The notes: generated by a model not told the origin, from the sequence alone. Counted from the first letter of the stretch, positions 9,891 through 19,306 are shown. The stretch is DNA of 64,000 nucleotides from Xanthomonas sp. (GCA_018262705.1 JADFDQ010000002.1:175248-239247), one strand, 5' to 3'. Made by a program: numbers and translations.

Positions 9891-11065
9891 CAGCGCGAGT
9901 TCCCGGTCACGAAGTTCAATGCCGCCAGCGCGCCTTCGACGACGCGGCTGAAATTGTAGCCGTCCGCCGTCCTTTCCTGTGCGGCATGCCCCATTCGCGC
10001 CAATCCGTCGCGATCCTCCCCGTGCCGCGCCAGCAGCCGCGCCAGCGCATCCACATCCCCGCAGTCAAACACGTCGCCGGTCGCGCCCGGCGCGATGAGA
10101 TCGACCGCGCTGCCCACCTGGTCGCTGACCAAGGCCGGCAACCCGCAGGCCATCGCCTCGTTCACCACCAGCCCCCAGGTTTCGCCGGAATCGGACGGCA
10201 GCAGCAGGCAGTCCGAGGCCGCGTACGCCGCGGAAATTTCCGATTGATTGAGAAACCCGGAAAAATGCACCGGCAGTCCCTGCGCCGCCGCCTGCAAGTC
10301 CTCGCGCAGCGGGCCGTCGCCCACCATCAGGATCTGGATGCGCCCCCGCGCCGATTCCGGCAGCCGGCGAACCGCCTCGACAATGTCGCCCGGACGCTTT
10401 TTTTCCACGAACTTGCCGGAAAACAGGAAAGTGACACGCTCCACATCCAACCCGAAGCGCACGCGCAGCGCATCGGCACCCGATTCGCGCCGCCAGCGTT
10501 CGGCCGCCTGGGTGAAGTGGGCGTTGTCGATGCAATACGGGGTACTGAAAATGTTCCGCTCCGGCACCCCGGCATCCAGCAGATAGCGTTTGTTGTTGCT
10601 GCCGATCGCCAGACACGCCGCGTACTGCGACAGCAGGCGCGCGTGCAGGAAGCGCTTCCAGCGCGCACGCGGTCGCAACCCGTTGGCCTCGCCGCGAACG
10701 ATGCAGGGAATCCCGTGCAGGCGGCAGGCGATCAGCGCCTGCAGGCTGGTTTTCGTCCCCCAACCGTTGACGATCACCGCATCGAAGCCGCCACGGCGCA
10801 GCTCGGCCCGAATGCCCGGCGTGTCGCAGCCGCGGAATGCCGTCAGCGATGGATGCTTCGCCACGTTCTTCAGCAGCGTGTGCGAATAGCCTTCCAGCAG
10901 CGGAACATCCCATTCGAAAGCGACGCCGAACTCGCGGCCCTGCTCGGCGGCATCCGGCACCATCGCGAAAAAAACCTGCAGATCGATGCCGGGCTGTTGC
11001 CCAAGCAGCCGCAGCCACGGCACTTGATATTGAATCGGATGGGTCGTCACCATCGCCACGCGCAT
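9890..11065 (-). CDS. Group 1 glycosyltransferase
   Basis: MRVAMVTTHPIQYQVPWLRLL...LLLPSDSGETWGLVVNEAMACGLPALVSDQVG. Confidence 0.88.
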   Translation of the reverse strand: MRVAMVTTHPIQYQVPWLRLLGQQPGIDLQVFFAMVPDAAEQGREFGVAFEWDVPLLEGYSHTLLKNVAKHPSLTAFRGCDTPGIRAELRRGGFDAVIVNGWGTKTSLQALIACRLHGIPCIVRGEANGLRPRARWKRFLHARLLSQYAACLAIGSNNKRYLLDAGVPERNIFSTPYCIDNAHFTQAAERWRRESGADALRVRFGLDVERVTFLFSGKFVEKKRPGDIVEAVRRLPESARGRIQILMVGDGPLREDLQAAAQGLPVHFSGFLNQSEISAAYAASDCLLLPSDSGETWGLVVNEAMACGLPALVSDQVGSAVDLIAPGATGDVFDCGDVDALARLLARHGEDRDGLARMGHAAQERTADGYNFSRVVEGALAALNFVTGNSR

Positions 11066-12213
11066 CAGGCGGTTTCCTTTCCGAACGAGAAGGCATCGGT
11101 CAGGCGGTTGCGTCCGGGACGCCAGACCATGAACGGCCGCTCGATCAGCAGGTACGGCACCGCGCAGGCCGCCAGCACCAGCGGCAAGCCGGCGACCACC
11201 ATGAGCGCCATGGCCAGATCGGGATCGGCAGGCCAACCCACCGTTGCGCGCAATCCACGACCGACCGCCGAAACCGCGAAGAAGTGATACAGGTAGATCG
11301 AATAACACATCGCGCCGATGCTGTGCACCGGCCACCAGCCCAGCACGCGCCGCAGTATCGGGCCGCGCAACGAGGCGAACACGAACAACGCAACCAGCGC
11401 CGGTAGTAGAACGTCAAGCCGATGCGCATCGAGCAACACCCACAACACCGCCAGTCCGGCGCCCATGCCGAGCAGATCGTGCCAGCCGGTTCCCGAGGCG
11501 CGCGGCCATCGCGTCTCGCAAGTCGCCACCCAGACGCCGGCAAGGAAATAGCCAAAATAGCGCAGCACTGATAACGCCATGCCGTGCGGCATCCGATCAG
11601 CGAGTGCGAACGCCGCGCCGCCTGCGGCAATTGCCACCCACAGCCCGAGATGGCGCCACCTGACCGGAAATCGAACGACCAGCAACAACAGCAGCGGCGC
11701 CAGCAGGTAGAACTGCCACTCGACTTCCAGCGACCACGCCACGCCATTCACCAGACTGTGCGCGCCGTAGATCGCGCCGTGCAGATACACGAGGCTCGCC
11801 AGCAGGTGCGGGAACAACTCGGCTGCAGCCACCCCCAGCACCACAACCTTCAAAATGAATATCAGCAGCAAATTGATGAAATACGGCGGCTCCAGCCGGG
11901 TCAAACGGCGCAGGAAATAGCGCCGCAAGGTCGGCGGTTTCGGCCCGAGGAACGGCACTGCGATGATGTAGCCGCTGAGCGAAAAGAACAGCGGCACCCC
12001 GAACGCGCCTACGGCCAGCAACCGATGCAGGAAGGTGCCCGGATGCGACTGGCCGATGGCATCGGCCACATAGCCCTGCATGTGGTAGAAGATCACCGCG
12101 CAGATCGCGACGCAGCGCAAGCCGTCGATCTGCGGCACGAAATCCTGTGCCGGTCGCGGCCGCGCAAGATGCCGGAGCGTCCAGTCGCGCATGCGGGCCC
12201 AGGCGCCGATCAT
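11065..12213 (-). CDS. Acyltransferase family 3 membrane protein
   Basis: QIDGLRCVAICAVIFYHMQGY...GVPLFFSLSGYIIAVPFL. Confidence 0.88.
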   Translation of the reverse strand: MIGAWARMRDWTLRHLARPRPAQDFVPQIDGLRCVAICAVIFYHMQGYVADAIGQSHPGTFLHRLLAVGAFGVPLFFSLSGYIIAVPFLGPKPPTLRRYFLRRLTRLEPPYFINLLLIFILKVVVLGVAAAELFPHLLASLVYLHGAIYGAHSLVNGVAWSLEVEWQFYLLAPLLLLLVVRFPVRWRHLGLWVAIAAGGAAFALADRMPHGMALSVLRYFGYFLAGVWVATCETRWPRASGTGWHDLLGMGAGLAVLWVLLDAHRLDVLLPALVALFVFASLRGPILRRVLGWWPVHSIGAMCYSIYLYHFFAVSAVGRGLRATVGWPADPDLAMALMVVAGLPLVLAACAVPYLLIERPFMVWRPGRNRLTDAFSFGKETA

Positions 12214-13322
12214 TCGCGCGTCCCCTGCTCGGCAAACCGGTCGAGCAGCGCGACCAGCGGCGCCGTGCAGTCCCGCCAATGAAAGCGCTCGGCGTTGCGT
12301 CGCGCCGCCTCTGACCGTTTCAGCCACGCCGCATCATCGTCCAGCAATGTCGCCAGCGCGCTCGCGGCCGCAGACGGATCGTCCTGCGGCACGATCAGGC
12401 CGCCGGGGCCGGCGATTTCCGGCGCGGCGGTGCCTTCGGACACCACAGTCGGGGTTCCGGCCACCTGCGCTTCGACCGCCGGAATCCCGAACGATTCGCA
12501 TCGGCTGAGCAGGCAGAACGCGCGCGCGCGCCGGTAGCTGGCGCGCAGCGTTTCGTCATCGACGTGGCCAAGGACGTCGATCCGCTCGCTTAAACCAAGT
12601 GCCTCGATTCGCGCCTCGACCCGCTGCCGATACGCGCTGTCCGGCCAGCCACCGATCAAGGTCAGGCGCAATCCGGGTCGATCCTCGGCAAGCAGCGCGA
12701 ACGCATCGACCAGCACCTCGATCGCCTTGTGCTCGGCCATGGCCGACACGACGAGAATCTCTGGCGCACGCGCAGACACATCGCCGAAGCCCTGCGCGAA
12801 CAGCGCTTCGTCCACACCCTGCAGGGCAACGATCGAAGGGCGCGGCGACGGCCCAAGCTGCTGCGCATAGAGGTTTTGCATGTATTCGGAGTTGAACGCC
12901 ATCCGCCAGGCTCGCCGCTGCGCGCGCGCGAACTCGCGGCGCTGCAAGCCAAGCCGCAATCCCCGCGCGGACGGCATCAGCGGCAAGGGATTTTGCGCCA
13001 ACACGATCTGCGGCAGGCTGCAGCCGGAGCTGAGCATCCCCGCCGGGGAAAGCACCAGATCCACGCCCTGCGAACGCGCCAAACGGTTGAAATGCAGCCG
13101 GCCCCAGGCGCCGCGCTGCCACCATGCTGCGCCGATGCCCGCCTGCAGGTGGGCAACGCCGTCAGGCAATTCCTGCGCCAATTCCGCATTGCCACGATGG
13201 GTCAGGCAACTGAAGCGCCAGCTGCCCGAACGCGCCGCATGCAGCTCACGCAGGTGGCCCATCAGCACATGCCGGCCCGACAGGTTGTTGACCGAGAGGG
13301 CATCGATCAGCAGATGCTTCAC
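12210..13322 (-). CDS. Group 1 glycosyltransferase
   Basis: MKHLLIDALSVNNLSGRHVLMGHLRELH...AFCLLSRCESFGIPAVEAQVAGTPTVVSEGTAAPEI. Confidence 0.88.
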   Translation of the reverse strand: MKHLLIDALSVNNLSGRHVLMGHLRELHAARSGSWRFSCLTHRGNAELAQELPDGVAHLQAGIGAAWWQRGAWGRLHFNRLARSQGVDLVLSPAGMLSSGCSLPQIVLAQNPLPLMPSARGLRLGLQRREFARAQRRAWRMAFNSEYMQNLYAQQLGPSPRPSIVALQGVDEALFAQGFGDVSARAPEILVVSAMAEHKAIEVLVDAFALLAEDRPGLRLTLIGGWPDSAYRQRVEARIEALGLSERIDVLGHVDDETLRASYRRARAFCLLSRCESFGIPAVEAQVAGTPTVVSEGTAAPEIAGPGGLIVPQDDPSAAASALATLLDDDAAWLKRSEAARRNAERFHWRDCTAPLVALLDRFAEQGTRE

Positions 13323-15337
13323 GGGTTTGCCCCACCGGCATCACTTGCAACCGCCACATTCGACTCCAGCATCGATGAGAACAGCGGAAGCAGGCGCGTG
13401 GCCCCCGCCACGGTCAGGTGGTGCCGATCCGAATAGAGCACGGCACCATCCGAGACGGCGGGGCATTCCTCTTGGCGACACAGAACAGGAATTGGGTCAA
13501 GCAACTGGACACCACTGGTCTTGGCTGCACGCGCGAACATCGCGAACGCCGCTTGACGGTTCAACTCAGCAGTCACTCGCGCTGTTCCGCACAGCACTGC
13601 TTGTTTGCGGGCCAGACACGCGGGGACTTCATGCGGCTGGTCAACACCAGGCGCAATCAAGATCACGCGCAATCCGGCATGGCGCAGCTGGCTGGTAGTG
13701 CGCATAAGCGAGTCGCTGGCGGCCTGCAGGGCCTCCGGCGTGCTGACATAGGCCGGCCAATGCGCTTCCATCACGACCGTGGTGAGCCCGTCGCGGCTCA
13801 GCCTCAGTGCCTCCGCCAGCACATCTGCATTGTAGGCACGACATCCGCCATCCTTGCCGCTGCCACGCGGAAACTGTACGCCTGCCAAGACGGTCGAAAA
13901 GCCCGGAAGCGGCGGACACTCCGGTGTATAGCGCACGCGCATGTGGACACCCTGCTGTCGCGCCGCGGCATCCACCATCACCGCCAGGGCGTCCGCGTGT
14001 GAATCCCCCCAGAGCAAGATGGTCGGCTTGCCGATGGCAGTTGCAAGGTCGCAGCCCTGGTCCGCACGCAAGGTTCCGTTGTAGGGACGGTCCTGGCCAC
14101 AGCTTGTCCGCGACTTGCGCATGTCGGCCAAGGCTGCCTGCAGGGCTGTCTGCGCGCCATCTCCACGCCAACCCACCCGTGCCCACGCGCCCAAGCCAAC
14201 CGCCAACAGCAGGACGCCGACGCTGCCTGCCACGCCCACCGCGAAGGTGCCGCGCCGCGTGGCCATCAAGGCGTATTGCTTGCGCCGAAGCGGGTTCTCG
14301 ACGAAGTGATAGGTCAGCCACGACAGCACGAAGGCCAGCGCGCAGATCGCGGCAATCCCCCACGGGCCAATTTCGCCCAACGTGTCCAGCCGTGCGATCA
14401 CCAGCAGCGGCCAATGCCACAGGTACAGCGAATACGACAGCAGGCCGATGAACACCATCGGCCGCAGCGACAACAGCCGCGAACACCACCCGCGCTCGGC
14501 ATGTTCGCCGCCGACGATGACCAGCGCCGCGCCCAGCGCCGGAATGCCTGCGCGCCAGCCCGGGAACGGCGTTTGCCCTTCCACAAAGGTCGCGCAGGCC
14601 CACAGCACCATCGCCAGCCCGACCCATGCCAGCGGCTGCGCCAGCGGCAGCGGCGCGCTGCGCCTGCGCACGATAAAGAACGCCAGCCCGCCAATCGCAA
14701 ACTCCCACGCCCGCGTCGGCGAACCAAAGAAGGCGAACTCCGGATGGGTCTGGGTGGTGACGATCGACAGCGCCAGCGATGCCAGCCCGACCAGCGCCAG
14801 CACCCACGCCGCCGCCCGCGCCGGATCGAAGCGCCTGCGCACCGCCCAACGCGAGGCCAACAGCAACAGCGTCGGCCAGACCAGATAGAACTGTTCCTCG
14901 ACCGACAGCGACCAGGTGTGCAGCAGCGGCTGCGCCGCCGCCGGCGCATCGAAATAGCCGCCGGTGGCGTGCGCGAACCAGACGTTCGAGCCCAACAACA
15001 AGGTGGCGATGGCCGACTTCGCCAAGCCCTGCTGCTCGCCCCCGATCGGCACCAGATACACCGCGCCCAGCGCCAACGTGACCGCCAGCACCAGCAGCAG
15101 CGCCGGCGCCAACCGCCGCACCCGGCGCTCGTAGAACCCGACCAGCGAAATGTCCCCGCGCGTTTCGAACTCGCGCAGCAGCAGCCCGGTGATCAAAAAC
15201 CCGGACACCACGAAGAACACGTCCACCCCGACGTAGCCGCCCGGCAGCCACGGCAGCCCGGCGTGGAACGCCACCACCGCCAGCACCGCCACCGCGCGCA
15301 GGCCGTCAATGTGGCGACGGTAGGTCAGTTCAGCCAT
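13319..15337 (-). CDS. Acyltransferase family 3 with C-terminal SGNH domain (OafA-like)
   Basis: MAELTYRRHIDGLRAVAVLAVVAFHAGLPWLPGGYVGVDVFFVVSGFLITGLLL...ILLWGDSHADAL. Confidence 0.9.
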   Translation of the reverse strand: MAELTYRRHIDGLRAVAVLAVVAFHAGLPWLPGGYVGVDVFFVVSGFLITGLLLREFETRGDISLVGFYERRVRRLAPALLLVLAVTLALGAVYLVPIGGEQQGLAKSAIATLLLGSNVWFAHATGGYFDAPAAAQPLLHTWSLSVEEQFYLVWPTLLLLASRWAVRRRFDPARAAAWVLALVGLASLALSIVTTQTHPEFAFFGSPTRAWEFAIGGLAFFIVRRRSAPLPLAQPLAWVGLAMVLWACATFVEGQTPFPGWRAGIPALGAALVIVGGEHAERGWCSRLLSLRPMVFIGLLSYSLYLWHWPLLVIARLDTLGEIGPWGIAAICALAFVLSWLTYHFVENPLRRKQYALMATRRGTFAVGVAGSVGVLLLAVGLGAWARVGWRGDGAQTALQAALADMRKSRTSCGQDRPYNGTLRADQGCDLATAIGKPTILLWGDSHADALAVMVDAAARQQGVHMRVRYTPECPPLPGFSTVLAGVQFPRGSGKDGGCRAYNADVLAEALRLSRDGLTTVVMEAHWPAYVSTPEALQAASDSLMRTTSQLRHAGLRVILIAPGVDQPHEVPACLARKQAVLCGTARVTAELNRQAAFAMFARAAKTSGVQLLDPIPVLCRQEECPAVSDGAVLYSDRHHLTVAGATRLLPLFSSMLESNVAVASDAGGANP

Positions 15338-15373
15338 TGAGACACCTTATTCATATCGGAACGCCATCTATCT

Positions 15374-15705
15374 GTAGGAGCGCACCGAGGCCGCAGGCCG
15401 AGGGGCGCGATGAACGCGCGCAATGCCTGCCTTCACGCCCTGCCGGTCGCGCCCCTGCGGTGCGCTCCTACGGATGGAACGCAGCCCAGCCCTCACGCCC
15501 TCGGTCGCGCCCCTGTGGTGCGCTCCTACGGATGGAACGCAACCCAGCCCTCACGCCCTCGGTCGCGCCCCTGTGGTGCGCTCCTACGGATGGAACGCAG
15601 CCTACCTGTAGGAGCGCACCGAGGCCGCAGGCCGCGGGGCGCGATGCGCGCGCCCAATGCCTGCCATCACGCCCTGCCGGTCGCGCCCCTGCGGTGCGCT
15701 CCTAT
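15374..15705. repeat. BIME-like cluster of GTAG repeats: long(+) 15374-15410, short(-) 15447-15471, 15505-15529, 15563-15587, long(+) 15608-15644, short(-) 15681-15705
   Basis: Direct reading of GTAGGAGCGCACCGAGGCCGCAGGCCG(A/C)GGGGCGCGA and TCGCGCCCCTG(C/T)GGTGCGCTCCTAC. Confidence 0.97.
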
Positions 15706-15727
15706 CTAACGTCAAGGTGTTTTCCGA

Positions 15728-16222
15728 TTGGCGCGAAATTCGACCAATGCCACATTGGACAGCATGTCGCTTTCCGGCCATCGAGCACTGCGCAAAGGGC
15801 GTTTCAGCATCCCCAATCAGGTCTATCACCTGACCACGGCGACGGCCGACCGAAAACCCGTGTTCCTTGACTGCCGAGCCGCCTTTGCGGCGTGTCGTCG
15901 GTTCGAAGACAGCGCTCTGCTGGCAGATGCCACGATGCTTGCTTGGGTTCTGATGCCTGATCACGCGCATTGGTTGCTGCAACTTGGCGAACACAAATCG
16001 CTGGAAAAATCGGTCGAATCGTTGAAATCCTGTTCCGCGCACGCTGCAAACATCGCGAACGGTTCCAGCGGCCCGGTCTGGGCTCGCGGATTTCATGATC
16101 GGGCCATTCGCAGCGACGAAAACCTGAAATCGGTTGCCCGATATATCGTTGCAAACCCAATACGTGCGGGTCTGGTCAAAAGCATCGGTCTGTATCCGTA
16201 TTGGAACACGATCTACCTGTAG
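15728..16222 (+). CDS. REP-associated tyrosine transposase (RAYT; IS200/Y1-like)
   Basis: FSIPNQVYHLTTATADRKPVF...VLMPDHAHWLLQL (HUH-like motif) ...VWARGFHDRAIRSDENLKSVARYIVANPIRAGLV; flanked by the repeats. Internal start at 15764 (MSLSGHRALRKGRF) also possible. Confidence 0.92.
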   Translation: MARNSTNATLDSMSLSGHRALRKGRFSIPNQVYHLTTATADRKPVFLDCRAAFAACRRFEDSALLADATMLAWVLMPDHAHWLLQLGEHKSLEKSVESLKSCSAHAANIANGSSGPVWARGFHDRAIRSDENLKSVARYIVANPIRAGLVKSIGLYPYWNTIYL

Positions 16223-16255
16223 GAGCGCACCGAGGCCGCAGGCCGCGGGGCGCGA
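16219..16255 (+). repeat. Long-form GTAG repeat overlapping the RAYT stop codon
   Basis: GTAGGAGCGCACCGAGGCCGCAGGCCGCGGGGCGCGA; TAG stop is 16220-16222. Confidence 0.97.
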
Positions 16256-16316
16256 TGCGCTTGGACAGCGCTTCGTTCTTGTCCTATGATGTGTATTCAT
16301 TGACTAAGTCATACAC

Positions 16317-16511
16317 ATGCGAACCAATATCGTGATCGACGACAAGCTCATGCGCGATTCGCTGAAAGCGACCGGCGCGAAGACCAAGCGCGAGGTCGTG
16401 GAACTCGGGTTGCGCACGTTGCTGAAATTGAAGCGTCAACAGCAAATCCAGTCGCTGCGCGGGAAGATCGACTGGCAAGGCGACCTGGAGCGGATGCGAC
16501 TCGACCAATGA
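16317..16511 (+). CDS. VapB-family antitoxin
   Basis: MRTNIVIDDKLMRDSLKATGAKTKREVVELGLRTLLKLKRQQQIQSLRGKIDWQGDLE. Confidence 0.92.
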   Translation: MRTNIVIDDKLMRDSLKATGAKTKREVVELGLRTLLKLKRQQQIQSLRGKIDWQGDLERMRLDQ

Positions 16512-16909
16512 TCCTGGTCGATTCGAGCGTCTGGATCGACTACCTGCGTGGAATCGAAACCCGGCAGACGGATCGACTGCATGCGTTGCTGGGCATCGAG
16601 CCGTTGGCGGTGGGCGACCTGATCCTGACCGAGGTGCTGCAGGGGACGGTGACGGAAAAGGCGTTCAATGACGTGTCCCGTCTTCTCGGCAGCCTGGATG
16701 TGGTCGAACTCGGCGGTCATGCGATTGCGATACAGGCCGCGCGCAATTTCCGGACGCTGCGTTCGCACGAGGTGACTGTCAGGAAAACCATCGACTGCAT
16801 CATCGCGACCCGGTGCATCGAGGACGATCTGACCCTGCTGCACAGCGACCGCGACTTCGACCCGTTTGTCGCACACCTTGGGCTGCGCACGGTGTTCGGA
16901 TGTGAGTGA
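16508..16909 (+). CDS. VapC-family PIN toxin
   Basis: MILVDSSVWIDYLRG...TVRKTIDCIIATRCIEDDLTLLHSDRDFDPF. Confidence 0.93.
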   Translation: MILVDSSVWIDYLRGIETRQTDRLHALLGIEPLAVGDLILTEVLQGTVTEKAFNDVSRLLGSLDVVELGGHAIAIQAARNFRTLRSHEVTVRKTIDCIIATRCIEDDLTLLHSDRDFDPFVAHLGLRTVFGCE

Positions 16910-16959
16910 GGATTGCCGCAAGCCCTTCATCCGCCATCAGGACACCCGATGCATCGCCT

Positions 16960-17330
16960 GTAGGAGCGCACCGAGACCGCAGGCCGAGGGGCGCGATGCA
17001 CGCGCCCAATGCCTGCCTTCACGCCCTGCCGGTCGCGCCCCTGCGGTGCGCTCCTACGGATGGAACGCCATCCACCTGTAGGAGCGCACCGAGGCCGCAG
17101 GCCGAGGGGCGCGATGCGCGCGCCCAATGCCTGCCATCACACCCTGCCGGTCGCGCCCCGGTGGTGCGCTCCTACGGGGGGAACGCAGCCCACCTGTAGG
17201 AGCGCACCGAGACCGCAGGCCAAGGGGCGCGATGAGCGTGCCCAATGCCTGCCTTCACGCCCTGCCGGTCGCGCCCCTGCGGTGCGCTCCTACGATCCGT
17301 ATCGGTCGCGCCCCTGCGGTGCGCTCCTAC
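16960..17330. repeat. Tandem 98-bp long/short BIME units with 118-bp period, plus an extra short copy at 17306-17330
   Basis: Long(+) at 16960, 17078, 17196; short(-) at 17033, 17151, 17269, 17306. Confidence 0.97.
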
Positions 17331-18229
17331 GGGGGGGGCAACAACCTCGGCCCCGCGCGCAACAATCGCCGCGCCCACAGCAGCCCGCGCAGCTCCGCCA
17401 GCAAGGTCGGCGGTATCCGCCACGGATGGCGCAGGTGGAAGCGCGTGCGCACCGCGCGCAGCGGACGCCAAAGCAGCTGCCGCCACCAGCCGTGCGGACG
17501 TGCGCGCAGCAGGAAATAGTAGGCACCGACGCTATGCGTCGGCTGCGCGGTGCGCAGGTGGTGGCCGTGGGCGCGGGTGCCGCCGGTCGGGATCGCCAGG
17601 TGCTGGATGATCGCGCGCGGCTCGAATCGGATGTTGCCGTGCGCACGCACATAGCGGCTGGCGAATTCGGCTTCGAACCGATAGGCCGCGCCGACGAAGT
17701 TTTCGTCGAAGCCGCCCAACGCCAGCGCCGTCTCGCGCCGCAGCGAAAAATTGCCGCCCATGAATTCATTAATCTTCGCGGGCGCATCGCTGGTGAATCG
17801 GAACGACTCATCCTCGCGCAGGGTTTCAGAAACCTGCCCCGGCTGGAACACCCGGCCCGCCACCAGCGCATCACCTTCCGACTGCGCCTGCCGATGCGCG
17901 ACCACCAGCGCCGCATCCGGTACGATGTCATCGTCGAGGAACAACACGATTTCCGACCTTGCTTCCTGCAAGCCGACATTCATCGCACACGGAATACTCG
18001 GCTCCGGCAGGCGCAGCCAGCGGATGCGGCCGGCGTCGTGCAGCGCCTGCAACTGCGCCACCACCTCCGCCGGATGATCCTGAGTCTGATCCACCAGCAG
18101 GATTTCATCCGCAGGCTGCGGCAGTGCCAGCAACGCGTGCAGGGTATCCAGCGCGATTTGGCCGCGTCGGTAAGATGGGATCACCACCGCCAGGACGGGA
18201 GTACCGTTGTTTTCAGTTGCGTTCAATGG
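17327..18229 (-). CDS. Family 2 glycosyltransferase
   Basis: LNATENNGTPVLAVVIPSYRRGQIALDTLHALLALPQPADEILLVDQTQDHPAEV...FLDDDIVPD; start uncertain (ORF is open to 18394). Confidence 0.82.
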   Translation of the reverse strand, partial: PLNATENNGTPVLAVVIPSYRRGQIALDTLHALLALPQPADEILLVDQTQDHPAEVVAQLQALHDAGRIRWLRLPEPSIPCAMNVGLQEARSEIVLFLDDDIVPDAALVVAHRQAQSEGDALVAGRVFQPGQVSETLREDESFRFTSDAPAKINEFMGGNFSLRRETALALGGFDENFVGAAYRFEAEFASRYVRAHGNIRFEPRAIIQHLAIPTGGTRAHGHHLRTAQPTHSVGAYYFLLRARPHGWWRQLLWRPLRAVRTRFHLRHPWRIPPTLLAELRGLLWARRLLRAGPRLLPPP

Positions 18230-18394
18230 CTGGCCTGAAAGGCAGGCTTCCAGTCGATACAGGCTCCAACATGCGTCCGGCTGCGAGGGTGGCGGATACC
18301 ATGCAATGGCGTGCCCGGGCGGCACTCGACCCGCGCAACCGTGTCTGCACGACCGCCGGTGTTCGCAAGCGATCCTTTCGCCGGTACGCCCCAC

Positions 18395-19306
18395 TCATTC
18401 CCCTGCGCCCTTGCGCCAGCGCCGGCTGATCCGCCCCAGTCGTTCGCGCGCGGGCCAATAGCCGACCAGATGCCGCAGATTGGGGAGCACGCCCTGCGGC
18501 CGGTAGCGCTTCACCATCGACGCAAGGGTTGCTTCCGACATGTCGAAACCCAATTCCTGCGCCATCTCCATCACCTCCGGCATGTCGTAGATGCGTCGCC
18601 ACTCGCTGCCGACCGGACGCCGCTCGACATGCATCGACGACGATTCATTGCGATCGACGCCGTAGTCCAACGGCTTCTCCGCAAACCCGATCATCGCAGC
18701 AATTTTTTCGGCGGTGCGCGGGTCGGAAAACACGTCCCGACTGAGTACCGCCAGCGTTTCGACATCCGGAAACAGCTTCGGAAAATCGAGCCCGAACCGC
18801 GTGGTTTCCAGCCACCGGTACAACCCCTTCTCGAACGCACTCATGCCGGCCCAGCGCGCGGCGTAGCGCGCGCCATAGATGACCCGATCATGGAACGGTG
18901 AAATCGCCCAGTCGGGGTTCTTGTTCAGCGTGTAATGGCCGCGATTGGCGAATGACGCCGCCACCGACAGCGGATGTCCGGTCAGGATCAGCACCTTGAG
19001 CCGCTCGCGGTAGCGCAGCCGCAGCGCCGGCGCGAGCCAGCCGAGGATCCAGCCGAAGTCCACCACCGGCCCTTCCCGCAGCATGGCATCGCAGCTGTCG
19101 AGGTGGCCGCAGACCTCCGGATCTTCCAGCGGCCGCTGGTCGGCCATGCGGTTGTAGCGCGCCGGCTTGGCCTTGCCCGGGTGCAGCGACTCGTGGAGGA
19201 TGCCGCGCTGGTCCGGATAATTGTGCTGGAACACGTTGCTGAGAAAGGTCGAACCGGATCGCCCCGTGGTGATCGTCACGCAAAGGTTGTATTCGCCTTG
19301 TGCCAT
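18395..19306 (-). CDS. Sulfotransferase-like protein
   Basis: N-terminal P-loop-like VTITTGRSGSTFLSNVFQHNYP and LTGHPLSVAASFANRGHY. Confidence 0.7.
   Translation of the reverse strand: MAQGEYNLCVTITTGRSGSTFLSNVFQHNYPDQRGILHESLHPGKAKPARYNRMADQRPLEDPEVCGHLDSCDAMLREGPVVDFGWILGWLAPALRLRYRERLKVLILTGHPLSVAASFANRGHYTLNKNPDWAISPFHDRVIYGARYAARWAGMSAFEKGLYRWLETTRFGLDFPKLFPDVETLAVLSRDVFSDPRTAEKIAAMIGFAEKPLDYGVDRNESSSMHVERRPVGSEWRRIYDMPEVMEMAQELGFDMSEATLASMVKRYRPQGVLPNLRHLVGYWPARERLGRISRRWRKGAGE

Noticed and set aside
17331-17338. G8 tract as another phase-variation switch
   Set aside because: It lies at the very last codons of the glycosyltransferase (…LLPPP*), so slippage would alter only the tail.
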